From assembly GCA_035654655.1 (NCBI GenBank), contig DASRWI010000001.1, positions 45,846 through 109,845 on the forward strand: a DNA stretch of 64,000 nt, in the 5' to 3' direction. Positions 17,240 to 26,953 of this stretch are shown piece by piece (positions within the stretch are counted from its first letter, which is position 1; each line of letters begins with the position of its first letter). The position numbers were made by a program, and so were the translations under genes. The DNA comes from DASRWI01 sp035654655 (GTDB taxonomy: Bacteria > Bacteroidota > Ignavibacteria > Ignavibacteriales > Ignavibacteriaceae). The notes beneath the pieces are model-generated. The model searched no databases and was not told the DNA's origin. It worked only from the letters and a program-made list of their open reading frames with translations.

Positions 17240-18961
17240 TTAAATTAAAATTTCTCCAGAGTGTAATATGTCTGAATAAATTTCACTTTTTATTGACTCA
17301 GAATTTTTACGGGCAGCAGCTAATGAGTTAAGAATATATCTATTTGCAATAAATACTTTTCTCGGTTCTTTTTCTGCTTCTTCAAGTAATAAATAACCAA
17401 TTACAAGATAACTATAAAGTTCAACTAAATCCTTAGCAGATAATTCCTGGAAGGTATTATCTTTCTTTTCAGAAATATATTTTAAGCAATCCTTATATAT
17501 CAAACGGATTTCTTTAAGAATATCAGCCAGCTTATTTAGTCCGGCTTTAAATTCTTTCTTTTCTTTTTCTTCAAATAAATCTGCAAGAATATCATTTGTA
17601 ACACCGCCTATGGAAGCAACTATCTGAAGCTGCGATGTACCTTCATAAATATTAGTAATACGTGCATCTCTTGCTAAACGCTCAACTTTAAACTCCTTCA
17701 TATAACCGGTACCGCCGTGTATCTGAATAGCATCATAAGCCATTTTGTTTGAGCATTCAGTTAAGATGTACTTTGACAATGGAGTTAATAAGTTCGCAAT
17801 TTTAGTTGCTTGTTTTAATTTTAGATTTTCTTCTCCAAAAGGTTTACCTGCAGCTTTTAATCTTTCAATTTCTTCTTCAAGCTTTTCTTTTGTGTCAACA
17901 GATTTTGCAGCGTGATAGAATAATGAGCGATTACTTTCAAGCATCACTCTCATTTCAATCAACATATTTGAAACAACTGGAATGTTGTAAATAGGTTTTC
18001 CAAATTGTTCTCTTTCTTTAGCATATTTCAAAGCTTCTTCATAAGCAGCTTGAGAAATTCCTAATGCTTGAGCAGAGACTCCCATTCTTGCACGGAACAT
18101 CAAATCAAATACATATTTGATTAATCCGAATTTTCTTTGTCCAACTAATTGAGCGGGAGTATCATTGAACTGCAATTCGCAGGTTGGCGAACCGTGAATA
18201 CCTAATTTATTTTCAATTCTTCTAACCTTGACAGTATTATCACCATAGCAGGCAAAAAGACTTAATCCTCTACCGTCCTTTGTTCCTGCTTCGGAACGGG
18301 CAAGAACTACAAGAACATTTCCATTACCATTGGTAATAAATCTTTTGCAGCCTTTTAAGAACCATTGTCCTTTTTCATTCTGGTAAGCGTGAAGTTTAAC
18401 AGCCTGCAAATCAGAACCTGCATCCGGTTCAGTTAAAGCCATTGCACCAGTATATTCACCTGTACAAAAGCCCGGCAGGAATTCTTGTCTTTGTTCTTCA
18501 TTTGCAAATTTTTTAATAGTATCTGCAATATCCTGAAGACCAAAAATGTTCATAAGAGATGCATCAGCTCTGGCGACCATTTCAATTGCCATAACATACA
18601 TAGTGAATGGAAAATTTAATCCGCCATATTTACGAGGTAAAATCATTCCTGAAAGGTCAGCCTGTGAAAGCTCCTTCAAGTTTTCAACAGTACCTTTAGC
18701 ATAATGAACTTTGCCATCAATTAAATGAGCACCCTCTTCATCAACACTTGCTGCTCTTTCTGCAATATGATTACCTGCAATATCACCAACTACTTCAAGA
18801 ACTTTTCTAAAGTTCTCCATTGCATCTTCATAATTTACAGGAGCATAATTATATAATTTACTTTCTTCGTAATTATTTTCTGAATATTTAACAACATCTT
18901 TTAAGTCGAGATTGTTAAAATGAAATAGAATATCTTTATTGTCTAAGAAATAATTCGGCAT
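17240..18961 (-). CDS. Acyl-CoA dehydrogenase family protein (long form)
   Basis: FAD enzyme predicted to introduce a trans-2,3 double bond into acyl-CoA and pass electrons to the electron transfer flavoprotein encoded just upstream. At 573 residues it is longer than the usual 380-400, with a C-terminal helical extension, like the VLCAD/ACAD9-type and FadE-like bacterial proteins. Motifs: GAMALTEPDAGSDLQAV, FITNGNGNVLVVLAR, ENKLGIHGSPTCELQFNDT, GVSAQALGISQAAYEEALKYAKEREQFG (split here for reading) and IQIHGGTGYMKEFKVERLARD with the region of the C-terminal dehydrogenase signature. RDARITNIYEGTSQLQ follows as usual. It lies 9 bp after etfA. The chain-length preference cannot be read from sequence. 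Confidence 0.93.
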   Translation of the reverse strand: MPNYFLDNKDILFHFNNLDLKDVVKYSENNYEESKLYNYAPVNYEDAMENFRKVLEVVGDIAGNHIAERAASVDEEGAHLIDGKVHYAKGTVENLKELSQADLSGMILPRKYGGLNFPFTMYVMAIEMVARADASLMNIFGLQDIADTIKKFANEEQRQEFLPGFCTGEYTGAMALTEPDAGSDLQAVKLHAYQNEKGQWFLKGCKRFITNGNGNVLVVLARSEAGTKDGRGLSLFACYGDNTVKVRRIENKLGIHGSPTCELQFNDTPAQLVGQRKFGLIKYVFDLMFRARMGVSAQALGISQAAYEEALKYAKEREQFGKPIYNIPVVSNMLIEMRVMLESNRSLFYHAAKSVDTKEKLEEEIERLKAAGKPFGEENLKLKQATKIANLLTPLSKYILTECSNKMAYDAIQIHGGTGYMKEFKVERLARDARITNIYEGTSQLQIVASIGGVTNDILADLFEEKEKKEFKAGLNKLADILKEIRLIYKDCLKYISEKKDNTFQELSAKDLVELYSYLVIGYLLLEEAEKEPRKVFIANRYILNSLAAARKNSESIKSEIYSDILHSGEILI

Positions 18962-18970
18962 AATCTTAAC

Positions 18971-19987
18971 CTACTTCAATTTATTTTTAAATACTTCAAT
19001 AAACATAGGAATCACTTCAGTTGCATCACCAACAATTCCATAATGAGCTACATCGAAAATTGGTGCACCGGGATCACTGTTGATTGCAATTATTTTATTT
19101 GATTCCTGCATTCCTGCTCTATGCTGTATTGCGCCTGAAATACCTACTGCAATGTAAAGTTTAGGACGAACAGTAACACCAGTCTGACCAACTTGTCTAT
19201 CAGGAGTAACAAAGCCGGCATCAACTGCTGCTCTGCTGCCTGCAACTTCAGCACCTAAGGTATGTGCAAGTTCTTCAACTAATCTGAAGTTTTCCCGAGT
19301 ACCTAATCCATAACCTCCTGCAACAATAATCGGAGCAGCTTTTAAATTAACTTTATTTTCTTCTCTGTGCTGTTCAATTATTTTTATAACTTCATCTAAA
19401 GGAGTTGATGTATAAGGAATATTTTTAATCTTCACTTCATATTTCTTTGCAGATGGATGAAGCTCCATTACACCTTCTCTTACCGTTGCCATTTGAACCG
19501 GATTATCCGGAGTAATGATAGTTGCAATAATATTACCGCCAAAGGCAGGACGAATCTGGAGTAATAATTTTTTATATTCTTTCTTTAAATAAGTTACATC
19601 TTCAATCTGTAAGTCAGTACAATCAGCAGTTAAACCGCTGCGAGTATTTGATGCTACTCTTGGAGCTAAATCTCTTCCGATAATTGTTGCACCAAATAAA
19701 ACTATACGAGGCTGTTCTTTATTTATTAATTCATTTAGAATTCTACTGTAGGGCATTGTCTTATAATCCTTAAGGTCGACATGGTCAACAACATAAGCTT
19801 CATTAGCACCATAAGTAAAACATTGTTCAGCCACTCCTTTAACATTTTCACCAATAACTACTGCTTTAAGAGTTCCTTCCATTGCATCAGCTAATTTTCT
19901 TCCTTTAGAAAGAAGCTCAAAACTTACATCTGCAGCCTTGCCATTTCTTTGTTCAACAAACACCCAAACTTCATTTGATAATTTCAT
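18971..19987 (-). CDS. etfA: Electron transfer flavoprotein alpha subunit
   Basis: FAD-binding subunit that takes electrons from acyl-CoA dehydrogenases. The C-terminal domain carries the conserved FAD motif VAGSRAAVDAGFVTPDRQVGQTG followed by KLYIAVGISGAIQHRAGM and INSDPGAPIFDVAHYGIVGD. The N-terminal half has ATIIGRDLAPRVASNTRSGL. I choose ATG 19987 because AAGGAA lies six bases before it. An in-frame TTG at 20005 would overlap the end of etfB. The length of 338 residues is typical. It sits between etfB and the dehydrogenase gene, so the complete electron path from acyl-CoA to the quinone pool, apart from the ETF-quinone oxidoreductase, is encoded together. Confidence 0.96.
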   Translation of the reverse strand: MKLSNEVWVFVEQRNGKAADVSFELLSKGRKLADAMEGTLKAVVIGENVKGVAEQCFTYGANEAYVVDHVDLKDYKTMPYSRILNELINKEQPRIVLFGATIIGRDLAPRVASNTRSGLTADCTDLQIEDVTYLKKEYKKLLLQIRPAFGGNIIATIITPDNPVQMATVREGVMELHPSAKKYEVKIKNIPYTSTPLDEVIKIIEQHREENKVNLKAAPIIVAGGYGLGTRENFRLVEELAHTLGAEVAGSRAAVDAGFVTPDRQVGQTGVTVRPKLYIAVGISGAIQHRAGMQESNKIIAINSDPGAPIFDVAHYGIVGDATEVIPMFIEVFKNKLK

Positions 19988-19997
19988 TTTATATTCC

Positions 19998-20885
19998 TTA
20001 TCCAAAAATGTGGTCTTCCATTAATTTATCTATTAAAGTGCCTATACCTTCTTTGCTGGCATTTACTTTTACCTGACTGCCTCCGCCAAGAACTACAGAT
20101 TCAACTTTCCAAACTTTAGTTGGACTTCCCTTCAACCCAATTCTTTCAAGGTCGCAAGTCATATCATCAGTAGTTATAGTTGGTATAAACAAATTACGTG
20201 TCTGATATTCATCAACTAACTTATCTATATATAATAAGGAATTACCTTCAACCATTTTTTCAAGCTCCATTAAAGAACTAGCATTCTTATAAGCCATAAC
20301 TTTTTTAGCACTGAATGGACGAGGTTCAACTGCATCTTTCAAAACTGTAAGAAGAACAGGCAATTTGCATTCAAGAATTTCATGACCGCCATCTATCTTC
20401 TTCCTTACAGTTACAGTTTTATCTTTTGCATCAATAATTTCTTCAACATAAGTAATTTGAGGTATGTTAAGCTTTTCTGCAGTTTGAGGTCCAACTTGGG
20501 CTGTATCGCCATCAATAGCCTGTCTGCCGCCAAAAATAAAATCATAATTGCCAATCTTGTTTATTGCTTCACTTAATACATAAGATGTAGCAAGAGTATC
20601 TGCCCCTGCAAATTTTCTATCAGTAATAAGATAAGCTTCATCAGCACCCATAAATAAACATTCACGTAAAACATCGGATGCTCTTGGAGGTCCCATAGTA
20701 ATTGCGGTAACCTTACCTCCGAATCTTTCCTTTACCTGAAGAGCCAGCTCAAGCGCACATTTATCTTCCTGATTAAAAATAGCAGGAAGAAGAGCACGGT
20801 TTACTGTACCATCTTCTTTCATTACTTTCCCGGATATATTTGCAGTATCGGGTACTTGCTTAACTAATACAATCGAATTGTACAT
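19998..20885 (-). CDS. etfB: Electron transfer flavoprotein beta subunit
   Basis: AMP-binding partner of EtfA in the soluble electron carrier used by acyl-CoA dehydrogenases. The start at ATG 20885 has an AGGAG site four bases upstream and gives the expected N-terminus MYNSIVLVKQVPDT. The frame stays open further upstream, but that part does not resemble the family. Motifs include ALLPAIFNQEDKCALELAL, VTAITMGPPRASDVLRECLFMGADEAYLI, DFIFGGRQAIDGDTAQVGPQTAEKL and LPVLLTVL. The 295-residue length fits the longer bacterial EtfB forms. It heads the operon etfB-etfA-dehydrogenase-small gene; the 450 bp upstream contain repeats and no other gene. Confidence 0.96.
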   Translation of the reverse strand: MYNSIVLVKQVPDTANISGKVMKEDGTVNRALLPAIFNQEDKCALELALQVKERFGGKVTAITMGPPRASDVLRECLFMGADEAYLITDRKFAGADTLATSYVLSEAINKIGNYDFIFGGRQAIDGDTAQVGPQTAEKLNIPQITYVEEIIDAKDKTVTVRKKIDGGHEILECKLPVLLTVLKDAVEPRPFSAKKVMAYKNASSLMELEKMVEGNSLLYIDKLVDEYQTRNLFIPTITTDDMTCDLERIGLKGSPTKVWKVESVVLGGGSQVKVNASKEGIGTLIDKLMEDHIFG

Positions 20886-21188
20886 ACAGCTCCTGAAATT
20901 ATTATCTATACAAATACCTCTTAAATTCAAAAAATTACGTATGCTCCCAATGATAATGAGAAGCATTAAATTTTTGAAAGAGAAAAAGGTCCTACTAAAG
21001 AAGTGTAAAAACCTAGAATTTAAGAAGTTTAAAATTTAACAGTTAAAGTTAATATTTATCCTAAATAGTGCAAAGAAAAATTGTAGGAAAAAATAATCTC
21101 TAAAAAATACTTTTTACTCCAATAATATTATTGAATTAATTTTTAATGCATACCTACGGCATGAAAATCAATTGGGCAGCTTGGGCTT
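20886..21188. other. Intergenic region upstream of etfB, no gene seen
   Basis: AT-rich stretch between etfB and recG. The frame of etfB stays open to 20966, but that part has no ribosome site or family similarity. I see no convincing RNA gene or promoter consensus; the etfB promoter should lie here. Confidence 0.5.
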
Positions 21189-21322
21189 AGCAAACCAGAG
21201 GTTTGCTTAAGTAGTAGAACAACTATGAGTAAAAAATTTCCCCCTTCCATCTTCATAGGGAAGGGGGCAGGGGGATGGGTACCTATATTATTGAGATTGC
21301 GACGCCCTTTGGGCTCGCAATG
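21189..21322. repeat. Cluster of three different hairpin repeats downstream of recG
   Basis: Three stems sit side by side. AGCAAACC (21189-21196) pairs with GGTTTGCT (21200-21207). CCCCCTTCC (21240-21248) pairs with GGAAGGGGG (21259-21267). ATTGCGA (21296-21302) pairs with TCGCAAT (21315-21321) around a GCCC/GGGC inner stem. The third belongs to the same family as the palindrome at 14808. Such clusters are typical of dispersed, non-coding repeats that build up in gaps after convergent or tail-end genes. Confidence 0.7.
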
Positions 21323-21340
21323 ACTTCTTTAATTTAAAGA

Positions 21341-23560
21341 TTATGCGATGTTTGCATAATTCAAACTGGCAGCATAATACTTGTGCAGATTCTCCTTAAA
21401 GATTTTATTATCCGGCAGACTTAAACTTTTATCCTTACCTATAATTTCGAAGGCTTTATTCTTAGCTGAGATTAATATTTCAGCATCCTTTGTTATATCT
21501 GCATATTTTAGATCAGGAAAACCACTTTGCTGCGTACCAAAAATATTCCCGGGACCGCGCAGTTTTAAATCAATTTCCGCCAACTTAAAACCATCAGTGT
21601 ACTTTGCCATCGACTGCAATCTTATCGATGATTTATATTTTTCAATCTTTGCCTGATTTACAAAATCTATATTGAAGTTCTTCATCCTGTATTTTAATAA
21701 CTCATCTCTTGTTACAAGAATACAAAAAGATTCTTCCTTCCCCCTTCCTATTCTTCCTCTTAACTGATGAAGCTGCGATAACCCAAATCTATGAGCATCA
21801 TTTATAACCATAATGTTTGCAGAAGGTATATCTATTCCCACTTCAATAACTGTAGTCGCAATTAAAACATCATACATCTTATTAAGGAATTGGTACATTA
21901 CTTCTTCCTTCTGCTTCCAGGACATCCTTCCGTGTATTAATCCTACATTCAAATCCTTTAGATATGTATTTGTTAAATCATCATAATATTTTTCAGCAGA
22001 TTTGAGTTCAAGCTTTTCTGATTCTTCAACTAATGGATATACTATAAACGATTGCACTCCTTCTTTAGATTTATCAGCGATAAACTTATAAATCTCCGGA
22101 AGTTTAGACTCACCACGTAATGCTGTTTGAATTGGAATTCTATTCTTCGGCATTTCATCTATAATGGATACATCAAGATCACCATACAACGTCATCGTTA
22201 AAGTACGAGGAATGGGTGTTGCACTCATAACTATAATATCGGGAGTAACCCCTTTCTGTTGAAGCCTTCCTCTTTGCTGCACACCAAATCGATGCTGCTC
22301 ATCCACTATGATTAATTTTAAATCTTTGAACTTTACCTTCTCCTCAAACAATGCGTGAGTACCAATTATAATGTCTGCTTCCTGAAGTTCAATTTCTTCA
22401 AGAGTTTTATCTTTTTCGGATTTCTTTTGTCCACCTAATAATAAACTAACTTTAATTTTCTTTTCAGGAAAAACTTCTGCAAGCTTATTCATCATATTAG
22501 AAATATTTTTTGCATGTTGAGCTGCAAGTATTTCTGTTGGTGCCATTAACACTGCCTGATGTCCATTATCAACTGCGATTAACATTGCTATTAACGCAAC
22601 AATAGTTTTTCCACTACCTACATCTCCCTGTAGAAGCCTGTTCATAGGTTTCTCTGCTTCCATATCTTTTCTGATTTCACTTAGTACTTTAAGCTGAGCC
22701 TTGGTTAATTCGTAAGGTAAAGTTTTTAGAAAGGCAGAAACAAGACCGCTCTTCACTTTCATTGAAATTCCCTTTAGTTCAGTCTTATAGTTCTTATATC
22801 TTAATGCAACAAGTAATTCAATATAAAGAAGTTCTTCAAATTTCATTCTTCTAACTGCATCGTGAAGTTTATCCATATTCTCAGGAAAATGAAAATTCCT
22901 CACTGCATCTTTTAAAGGCATCAATTTAAATTCTTTAAGAAGATATTCCGGTAAAGTTTCTTCAAGTAGGTAAGCATATTTCTCGACTGCATACGAAACA
23001 ATTCTTCGCAAACTAAGTTCGCCTATGTTTGTTGCCTTAAGTTCTTTTGATGAGCTATATATAGGAATTATTTTACCAGTGTTCAGGTAACTTACTGATT
23101 CATCATCAGAGATTTTATCAAAATCAGGATGTGTAAATTGTAAATTATCATATTGTGAAATTTGAGGTTTTCCTGATACAGCAAACAATTCACCTTCTTC
23201 AAAAACTCCTTCAAAATACTTTACACCCTGGAACCAAACACAATCTATGAATCCGGTTTCATCAGCAAAATGGACTTTTAATAACTCTCTTCTTCCGCCT
23301 AATCTTCTTTTCTCAATGCTTTTTACTGTGGCAATAATAGTGACTTCACCATCATACCCTTCCATTACATATTCATAAAGTTTTGCTATAGTAACAGTAC
23401 TGCTTCTATCTAAGTGTTTATACGGAAAATAAAAAAGCATATCCCTGATGGTCTTAATTCCAATCTTATAAAAAGATTCCGCTCTTTTTGGTCCAACATT
23501 TTTAATGTATTGAACTGAGCTTTCCAATATGCTTGCACTATCAGGATTTACTTTTGCCAA
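21341..23560 (-). CDS. recG: ATP-dependent DNA helicase RecG
   Basis: Branch-migrating helicase that processes stalled forks and Holliday junctions. The 739-residue protein has the N-terminal wedge/OB domain (VQYIKNVGPKRAESFYKIG, then FYFPYKHLDRS), a superfamily 2 motor with Walker A GDVGSGKT near residue 317, APTEILAAQH, the DEQH box in VDEQHRFGVQQRG near 420, MSATPIPRTLTMTLYGDLD, and the C-terminal HGRMSWKQKEEVM, TTVIEVGIDIPSA and QLHQLRGRIGRG motifs. No ATG lies in frame near the expected N-terminus, so I take TTG at 23560. It faces dgt across 92 bp that must contain divergent promoters. Confidence 0.97.
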   Translation of the reverse strand: MAKVNPDSASILESSVQYIKNVGPKRAESFYKIGIKTIRDMLFYFPYKHLDRSSTVTIAKLYEYVMEGYDGEVTIIATVKSIEKRRLGGRRELLKVHFADETGFIDCVWFQGVKYFEGVFEEGELFAVSGKPQISQYDNLQFTHPDFDKISDDESVSYLNTGKIIPIYSSSKELKATNIGELSLRRIVSYAVEKYAYLLEETLPEYLLKEFKLMPLKDAVRNFHFPENMDKLHDAVRRMKFEELLYIELLVALRYKNYKTELKGISMKVKSGLVSAFLKTLPYELTKAQLKVLSEIRKDMEAEKPMNRLLQGDVGSGKTIVALIAMLIAVDNGHQAVLMAPTEILAAQHAKNISNMMNKLAEVFPEKKIKVSLLLGGQKKSEKDKTLEEIELQEADIIIGTHALFEEKVKFKDLKLIIVDEQHRFGVQQRGRLQQKGVTPDIIVMSATPIPRTLTMTLYGDLDVSIIDEMPKNRIPIQTALRGESKLPEIYKFIADKSKEGVQSFIVYPLVEESEKLELKSAEKYYDDLTNTYLKDLNVGLIHGRMSWKQKEEVMYQFLNKMYDVLIATTVIEVGIDIPSANIMVINDAHRFGLSQLHQLRGRIGRGKEESFCILVTRDELLKYRMKNFNIDFVNQAKIEKYKSSIRLQSMAKYTDGFKLAEIDLKLRGPGNIFGTQQSGFPDLKYADITKDAEILISAKNKAFEIIGKDKSLSLPDNKIFKENLHKYYAASLNYANIA

Positions 23561-23652
23561 ATTAACTTTTTAAATATTTATTTGTAAATTTGATATCTAT
23601 ATACACATACTAAAAATAATAATTATTTATCCTTATAAAAACAGGTTATACT

Positions 23653-25002
23653 TTGGAATGGAAAAAACTTTTATCGACTAAGGTTTTAGGTGAAACCGCA
23701 AAAGATTTTTATCCTGACGGAAGAAGCAGCTTTCAAAAAGATTTTGATAGAATTGTGTTCTGCTCATCCTTCAGAAGATTACAGGATAAAACTCAGGTTT
23801 TTCCTTTACCTGAGAGTGACTATGTACATACCCGTTTAACTCATAGTTTGGAAGTTTCATGTGTTGGTCGTTCCTTAGGTAATCTGGTTGGTGAAGATTT
23901 AATAAAGAGACATCCTGAGCTAAAAGAAAATTATTCAAAATTTTCCTTTGGTGAAATTGTTGCTGCTGCCTGTCTTGCACACGATATTGGCAATCCTCCA
24001 TTCGGACATTCAGGCGAAGATGCCATCTCTGAATATTTCCTCAATGGAAAAGGTAAAGAACTACAGGAACAACTTGATGAACGTAAATGGAGCGACTTAG
24101 TAAAGTTCGAAGGTAATGCTCAAGGATTTAGAATAGTAACAAAACTTCAGAACCCAAGTATTAAAGGCGGTCTTCGTCTTACCTGCGCTTCTTTATCGGC
24201 ATTTACAAAATATCCTAAAGAATCTTTTATTCCTGCTGACCTTCAAGTAAAAGGAAAAGAAAAATTTTACAAGAAATTTGGATTCTTCCAATCTGAAAAA
24301 GATTTATTCCTTGAAATTGCTGAAGAAACAGGATTGCAGAAAAAGTATGAAGATAAAAATGTTATTTGGTGTACTCGTCATCCATTATCATTTTTAATGG
24401 AAGCTGCAGATGATATTTGCTATCGCATTATGGATTTGGAAGATGGATATCGACTCTCATTATTATCATTCAAAGATACTGAAGAGTTGATGATGCCTTT
24501 TGTTGGTAAAGATTCTTTAAGAAGTTATGATGATAGAGAAGAGAAAGATAAAATTGGATACCTTCGTGCAAAATCGATAAATGGTTTGATAAAAGAAATT
24601 GCTTCTGTTTTTCTTGATAATGAACAGACTATTCTTGATGGAAACTTCGACAAAGATTTAATATCTATTATTCCTTCTAACAATTATCTTGAAACTATAT
24701 ATGCATTGTCAAAAGAAGAAATATATAGTTACGTCAATGTAGTTGAAAGAGAAGCAGCAGGATTTGAGGTCCTGGGTGGATTACTCGATGCATTCATATC
24801 TGCAGTTAATGAACAAGCTGAAGGAAAGCTTTCTCATAGAAACAAAAATCTTCTAAAATTATTCCCTAATAGATTTCAATTAGCTGAACAAGATCTTTAT
24901 AGCAGGCTTCTAAACATTACTGATTTTGTTTCTAGTATGACTGACTCTTTTGCAGTATCATTGTTCAGAAAAATAAAAGGAATTTCATTACCCGGCAGAT
25001 AA
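23653..25002 (+). CDS. dgt: Deoxyguanosinetriphosphate triphosphohydrolase (dGTPase), HD family
   Basis: Predicted to hydrolyse dGTP (or dNTPs more widely) to the deoxynucleoside and triphosphate. Conserved elements are SFRRLQDKTQVFPLPESDYV, RLTHSLEVSCVGRSLG (first metal His), AACLAHDIGNPPFGHSGE (the HD pair near residue 110), EGNAQGFRIVTKLQ, RHPLSFLMEAADDICY (final Asp) and DLEDGYR. The length of 449 residues fits the long Bacteroidota-type dGTPases. The start is TTG at 23653, with only a weak AGG-type ribosome site. Its stop codon touches the stop codon of gpsA on the other strand with no base between them. Confidence 0.95.
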   Translation: MEWKKLLSTKVLGETAKDFYPDGRSSFQKDFDRIVFCSSFRRLQDKTQVFPLPESDYVHTRLTHSLEVSCVGRSLGNLVGEDLIKRHPELKENYSKFSFGEIVAAACLAHDIGNPPFGHSGEDAISEYFLNGKGKELQEQLDERKWSDLVKFEGNAQGFRIVTKLQNPSIKGGLRLTCASLSAFTKYPKESFIPADLQVKGKEKFYKKFGFFQSEKDLFLEIAEETGLQKKYEDKNVIWCTRHPLSFLMEAADDICYRIMDLEDGYRLSLLSFKDTEELMMPFVGKDSLRSYDDREEKDKIGYLRAKSINGLIKEIASVFLDNEQTILDGNFDKDLISIIPSNNYLETIYALSKEEIYSYVNVVEREAAGFEVLGGLLDAFISAVNEQAEGKLSHRNKNLLKLFPNRFQLAEQDLYSRLLNITDFVSSMTDSFAVSLFRKIKGISLPGR

Positions 25003-26004
25003 TTAATGTTTTTCCAGTTTCATATCTCTGGTCATTAAATCTGTTGTTGCCATAACGGGATCTTTGTCTTCGAAAAGAATATTGTAGACTTCATTGGTTA
25101 TTGGCACTTCAACATTTATACTTTTAGCCAAAGCGTTTGCAGATTGAGTTGTTGCAACACCTTCAGCAACCATTTCCATATGAGATAACACTTCTTTTAA
25201 CTTTTTACCTTTACCAATTTCTTCACCAACAAATCTATTACGGCTATGCCTGCTCATACAGGTAACGATAACATCTCCCATTCCGCTTAGACCAGCAAAG
25301 GTTTCAGGAGAAGCACCCATTGCAATTCCCATTCTTGATATCTCAGCAATTCCTCTGGTCATAATTGCAGCTTTAGTGTTATCACCAAACTTAGCACCTT
25401 CAACAATTCCGGCACCAATGGCAATAACATTCTTCAATGAACCGCCTAACTCTACTCCAAGTACATCATTAGATGCATAAACTCTAAAATAAGAATTCAT
25501 AAAAGCTTCCTGAATAATTCTCGAAGTGTCTATACTTTTTGAAGCGGATACAACGGCGGTAGGAATTCTTCTGCTAACTTCTTCAGCATGGCTTGGGCCG
25601 GATAAAACTCCAATTTGGTCATCAGATAAATTAGGAATAACCTGCTTTAACATTTGGCTCATTGTTAATAAAGAATCTATTTCAATTCCTTTTGCTACAC
25701 TAACAAGAATAGAATTTTTTATTGTTTTATAATTTATTTGCTTAACAACGCTGCGCAAGAACTGAGAAGGTACTGCAAGAATAATTAAATGTTTATTATC
25801 TAATGATTCTTCAAGTTCAGAAGTAATAAACATTTCCTCAGGAAGTTTTACTCCCGGTAGAAAAGGTTTATTCTCTCTTTCCTTTATTAATTGTTTTGCA
25901 TAAGATTTTTCAAATTCCCATAAGGTAACATTATGACCATTATAGTGCAGCAAGATTGCTAATGTAGTGCCCCAACCGCCGGCACCAAGTACAGAAATAT
26001 TCAT
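25003..26004 (-). CDS. gpsA: Glycerol-3-phosphate dehydrogenase [NAD(P)+]
   Basis: Reduces dihydroxyacetone phosphate to sn-glycerol 3-phosphate, the backbone for phospholipids. The Rossmann motif GAGGWGTTLAILL is at the N-terminus. Later blocks include LAVPSQFLRSVV, VSVAKGIEI, SGPSHAEEVSRRIPTAVV, GSLKNVIAIGAGIVEGAKFGDNTKAA (read in two parts), GLSGMGDVIVTCMSRHSRNRFVGE and the catalytic lysine region in LGGSLKNV. Length 333 is standard. It lies 122 bp after plsY in the same direction, so the two enzymes that make and then acylate glycerol 3-phosphate are neighbours; a hairpin between them may partly separate transcription. Confidence 0.97.
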   Translation of the reverse strand: MNISVLGAGGWGTTLAILLHYNGHNVTLWEFEKSYAKQLIKERENKPFLPGVKLPEEMFITSELEESLDNKHLIILAVPSQFLRSVVKQINYKTIKNSILVSVAKGIEIDSLLTMSQMLKQVIPNLSDDQIGVLSGPSHAEEVSRRIPTAVVSASKSIDTSRIIQEAFMNSYFRVYASNDVLGVELGGSLKNVIAIGAGIVEGAKFGDNTKAAIMTRGIAEISRMGIAMGASPETFAGLSGMGDVIVTCMSRHSRNRFVGEEIGKGKKLKEVLSHMEMVAEGVATTQSANALAKSINVEVPITNEVYNILFEDKDPVMATTDLMTRDMKLEKH

Positions 26005-26079
26005 ATTCTCTCAAAATTTTTTTTGTAAAATTAAAAACTTTTCAATTAAATAAAAGGAGAAGTGTTTTAAAATAAAACA

Positions 26080-26104
26080 GGCGGATAATCAAAAATCACC
26101 CGCC
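26080..26104 (-). terminator. Hairpin between plsY and gpsA
   Basis: GGCGG...CCGCC arms form a 10-bp stem (two G-T pairs) around a TTTTTG loop on the minus strand, followed by a TGTTTTATTTT stretch. It lies after the plsY stop codon and before gpsA, so it could end or weaken transcription between the two genes. Confidence 0.6.
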
Positions 26105-26126
26105 CTTTAAAAATCAAATAATTTTT

Positions 26127-26789
26127 CTATTTCTTTTTTTTAAAACTTACTTTATGCTCAGAGCCATCCAATAATCTAATAACATTTTTACGATGCGTAT
26201 AAATTACAAGTAATGATAAAAGAATAATAAATGGTAATAAAGTTCCGTATCCCGGAATGCTTGCATTAAAGATATTCTCTCTAATAACCAAAGTAAGCGG
26301 GATAGCAATAGCTGCCATTATTGAACCTAAAGAAACATATCTTGAGATAGTTACAACAAGAATAAATAATCCTAATGCAATTAGCATATCAACTGTAACT
26401 AGAACAAGTAAAAATCCTAAAGCAGTTGCAATACCTTTACCGCCTTTAAAACCTGCAAAGATTGTCCATATATGACCAATAACTGCTGCAATTCCTGCTA
26501 TAACCTGAACTAAAGTAAAATCATCAAAAGGAGTGATATTTGTAAAAGGCATATTACCCTGGTATAATCTTGCTACTAAAATTACTGCCAAAGCACCTTT
26601 AAGGGCATCAAGCAATATTACAAGAACACCATACTTCCAGCCAAGTACACGCATAACGTTAGTACCGCCGGCATTACCACTTCCGTAGTTGCGGATATCA
26701 ATTCCCTTTACAAGTTTTGTAATTATAATACTGTTTGGAATTGACCCAATTAAGTATGATAGAATAACAATTATTGCTAAAAGAACCAT
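26127..26789 (-). CDS. plsY: Acyl-phosphate:glycerol-3-phosphate acyltransferase PlsY
   Basis: Membrane enzyme that moves the acyl group from acyl phosphate to glycerol 3-phosphate, making lysophosphatidic acid. The 220 residues form about seven hydrophobic segments. The three PlsY motifs are readable: YLIGSIPNSII near the start, then IRNYGSGNAGGTNVMRVLGW with the active-site Ser and Asn, and GHIWTIFAGFKGGKGIATALG with the glycine-lysine loop. A late ILLSLLVIYTHRKNVIRLLDG matches the conserved C-terminal motif 3 with its Arg-Leu. The C-terminus is lysine-rich (SFKKKK). gpsA follows, which supplies the acceptor. No plsX is visible in the window. Confidence 0.96.
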   Translation of the reverse strand: MVLLAIIVILSYLIGSIPNSIIITKLVKGIDIRNYGSGNAGGTNVMRVLGWKYGVLVILLDALKGALAVILVARLYQGNMPFTNITPFDDFTLVQVIAGIAAVIGHIWTIFAGFKGGKGIATALGFLLVLVTVDMLIALGLFILVVTISRYVSLGSIMAAIAIPLTLVIRENIFNASIPGYGTLLPFIILLSLLVIYTHRKNVIRLLDGSEHKVSFKKKK

Positions 26790-26953
26790 CGGAACGCTAA
26801 CCTCTATTTATTGAGAAATTAAATATAATAGTTATTATCGTTAATCGAAAACTAAATATTAAGTTCTTTTGCTGAAATATTATACAATACAGCAAAATTT
26901 TTATGCATCCTTCGTCAATTTAGATGCTGAATAGAATTAATTCACCTCAAAAA

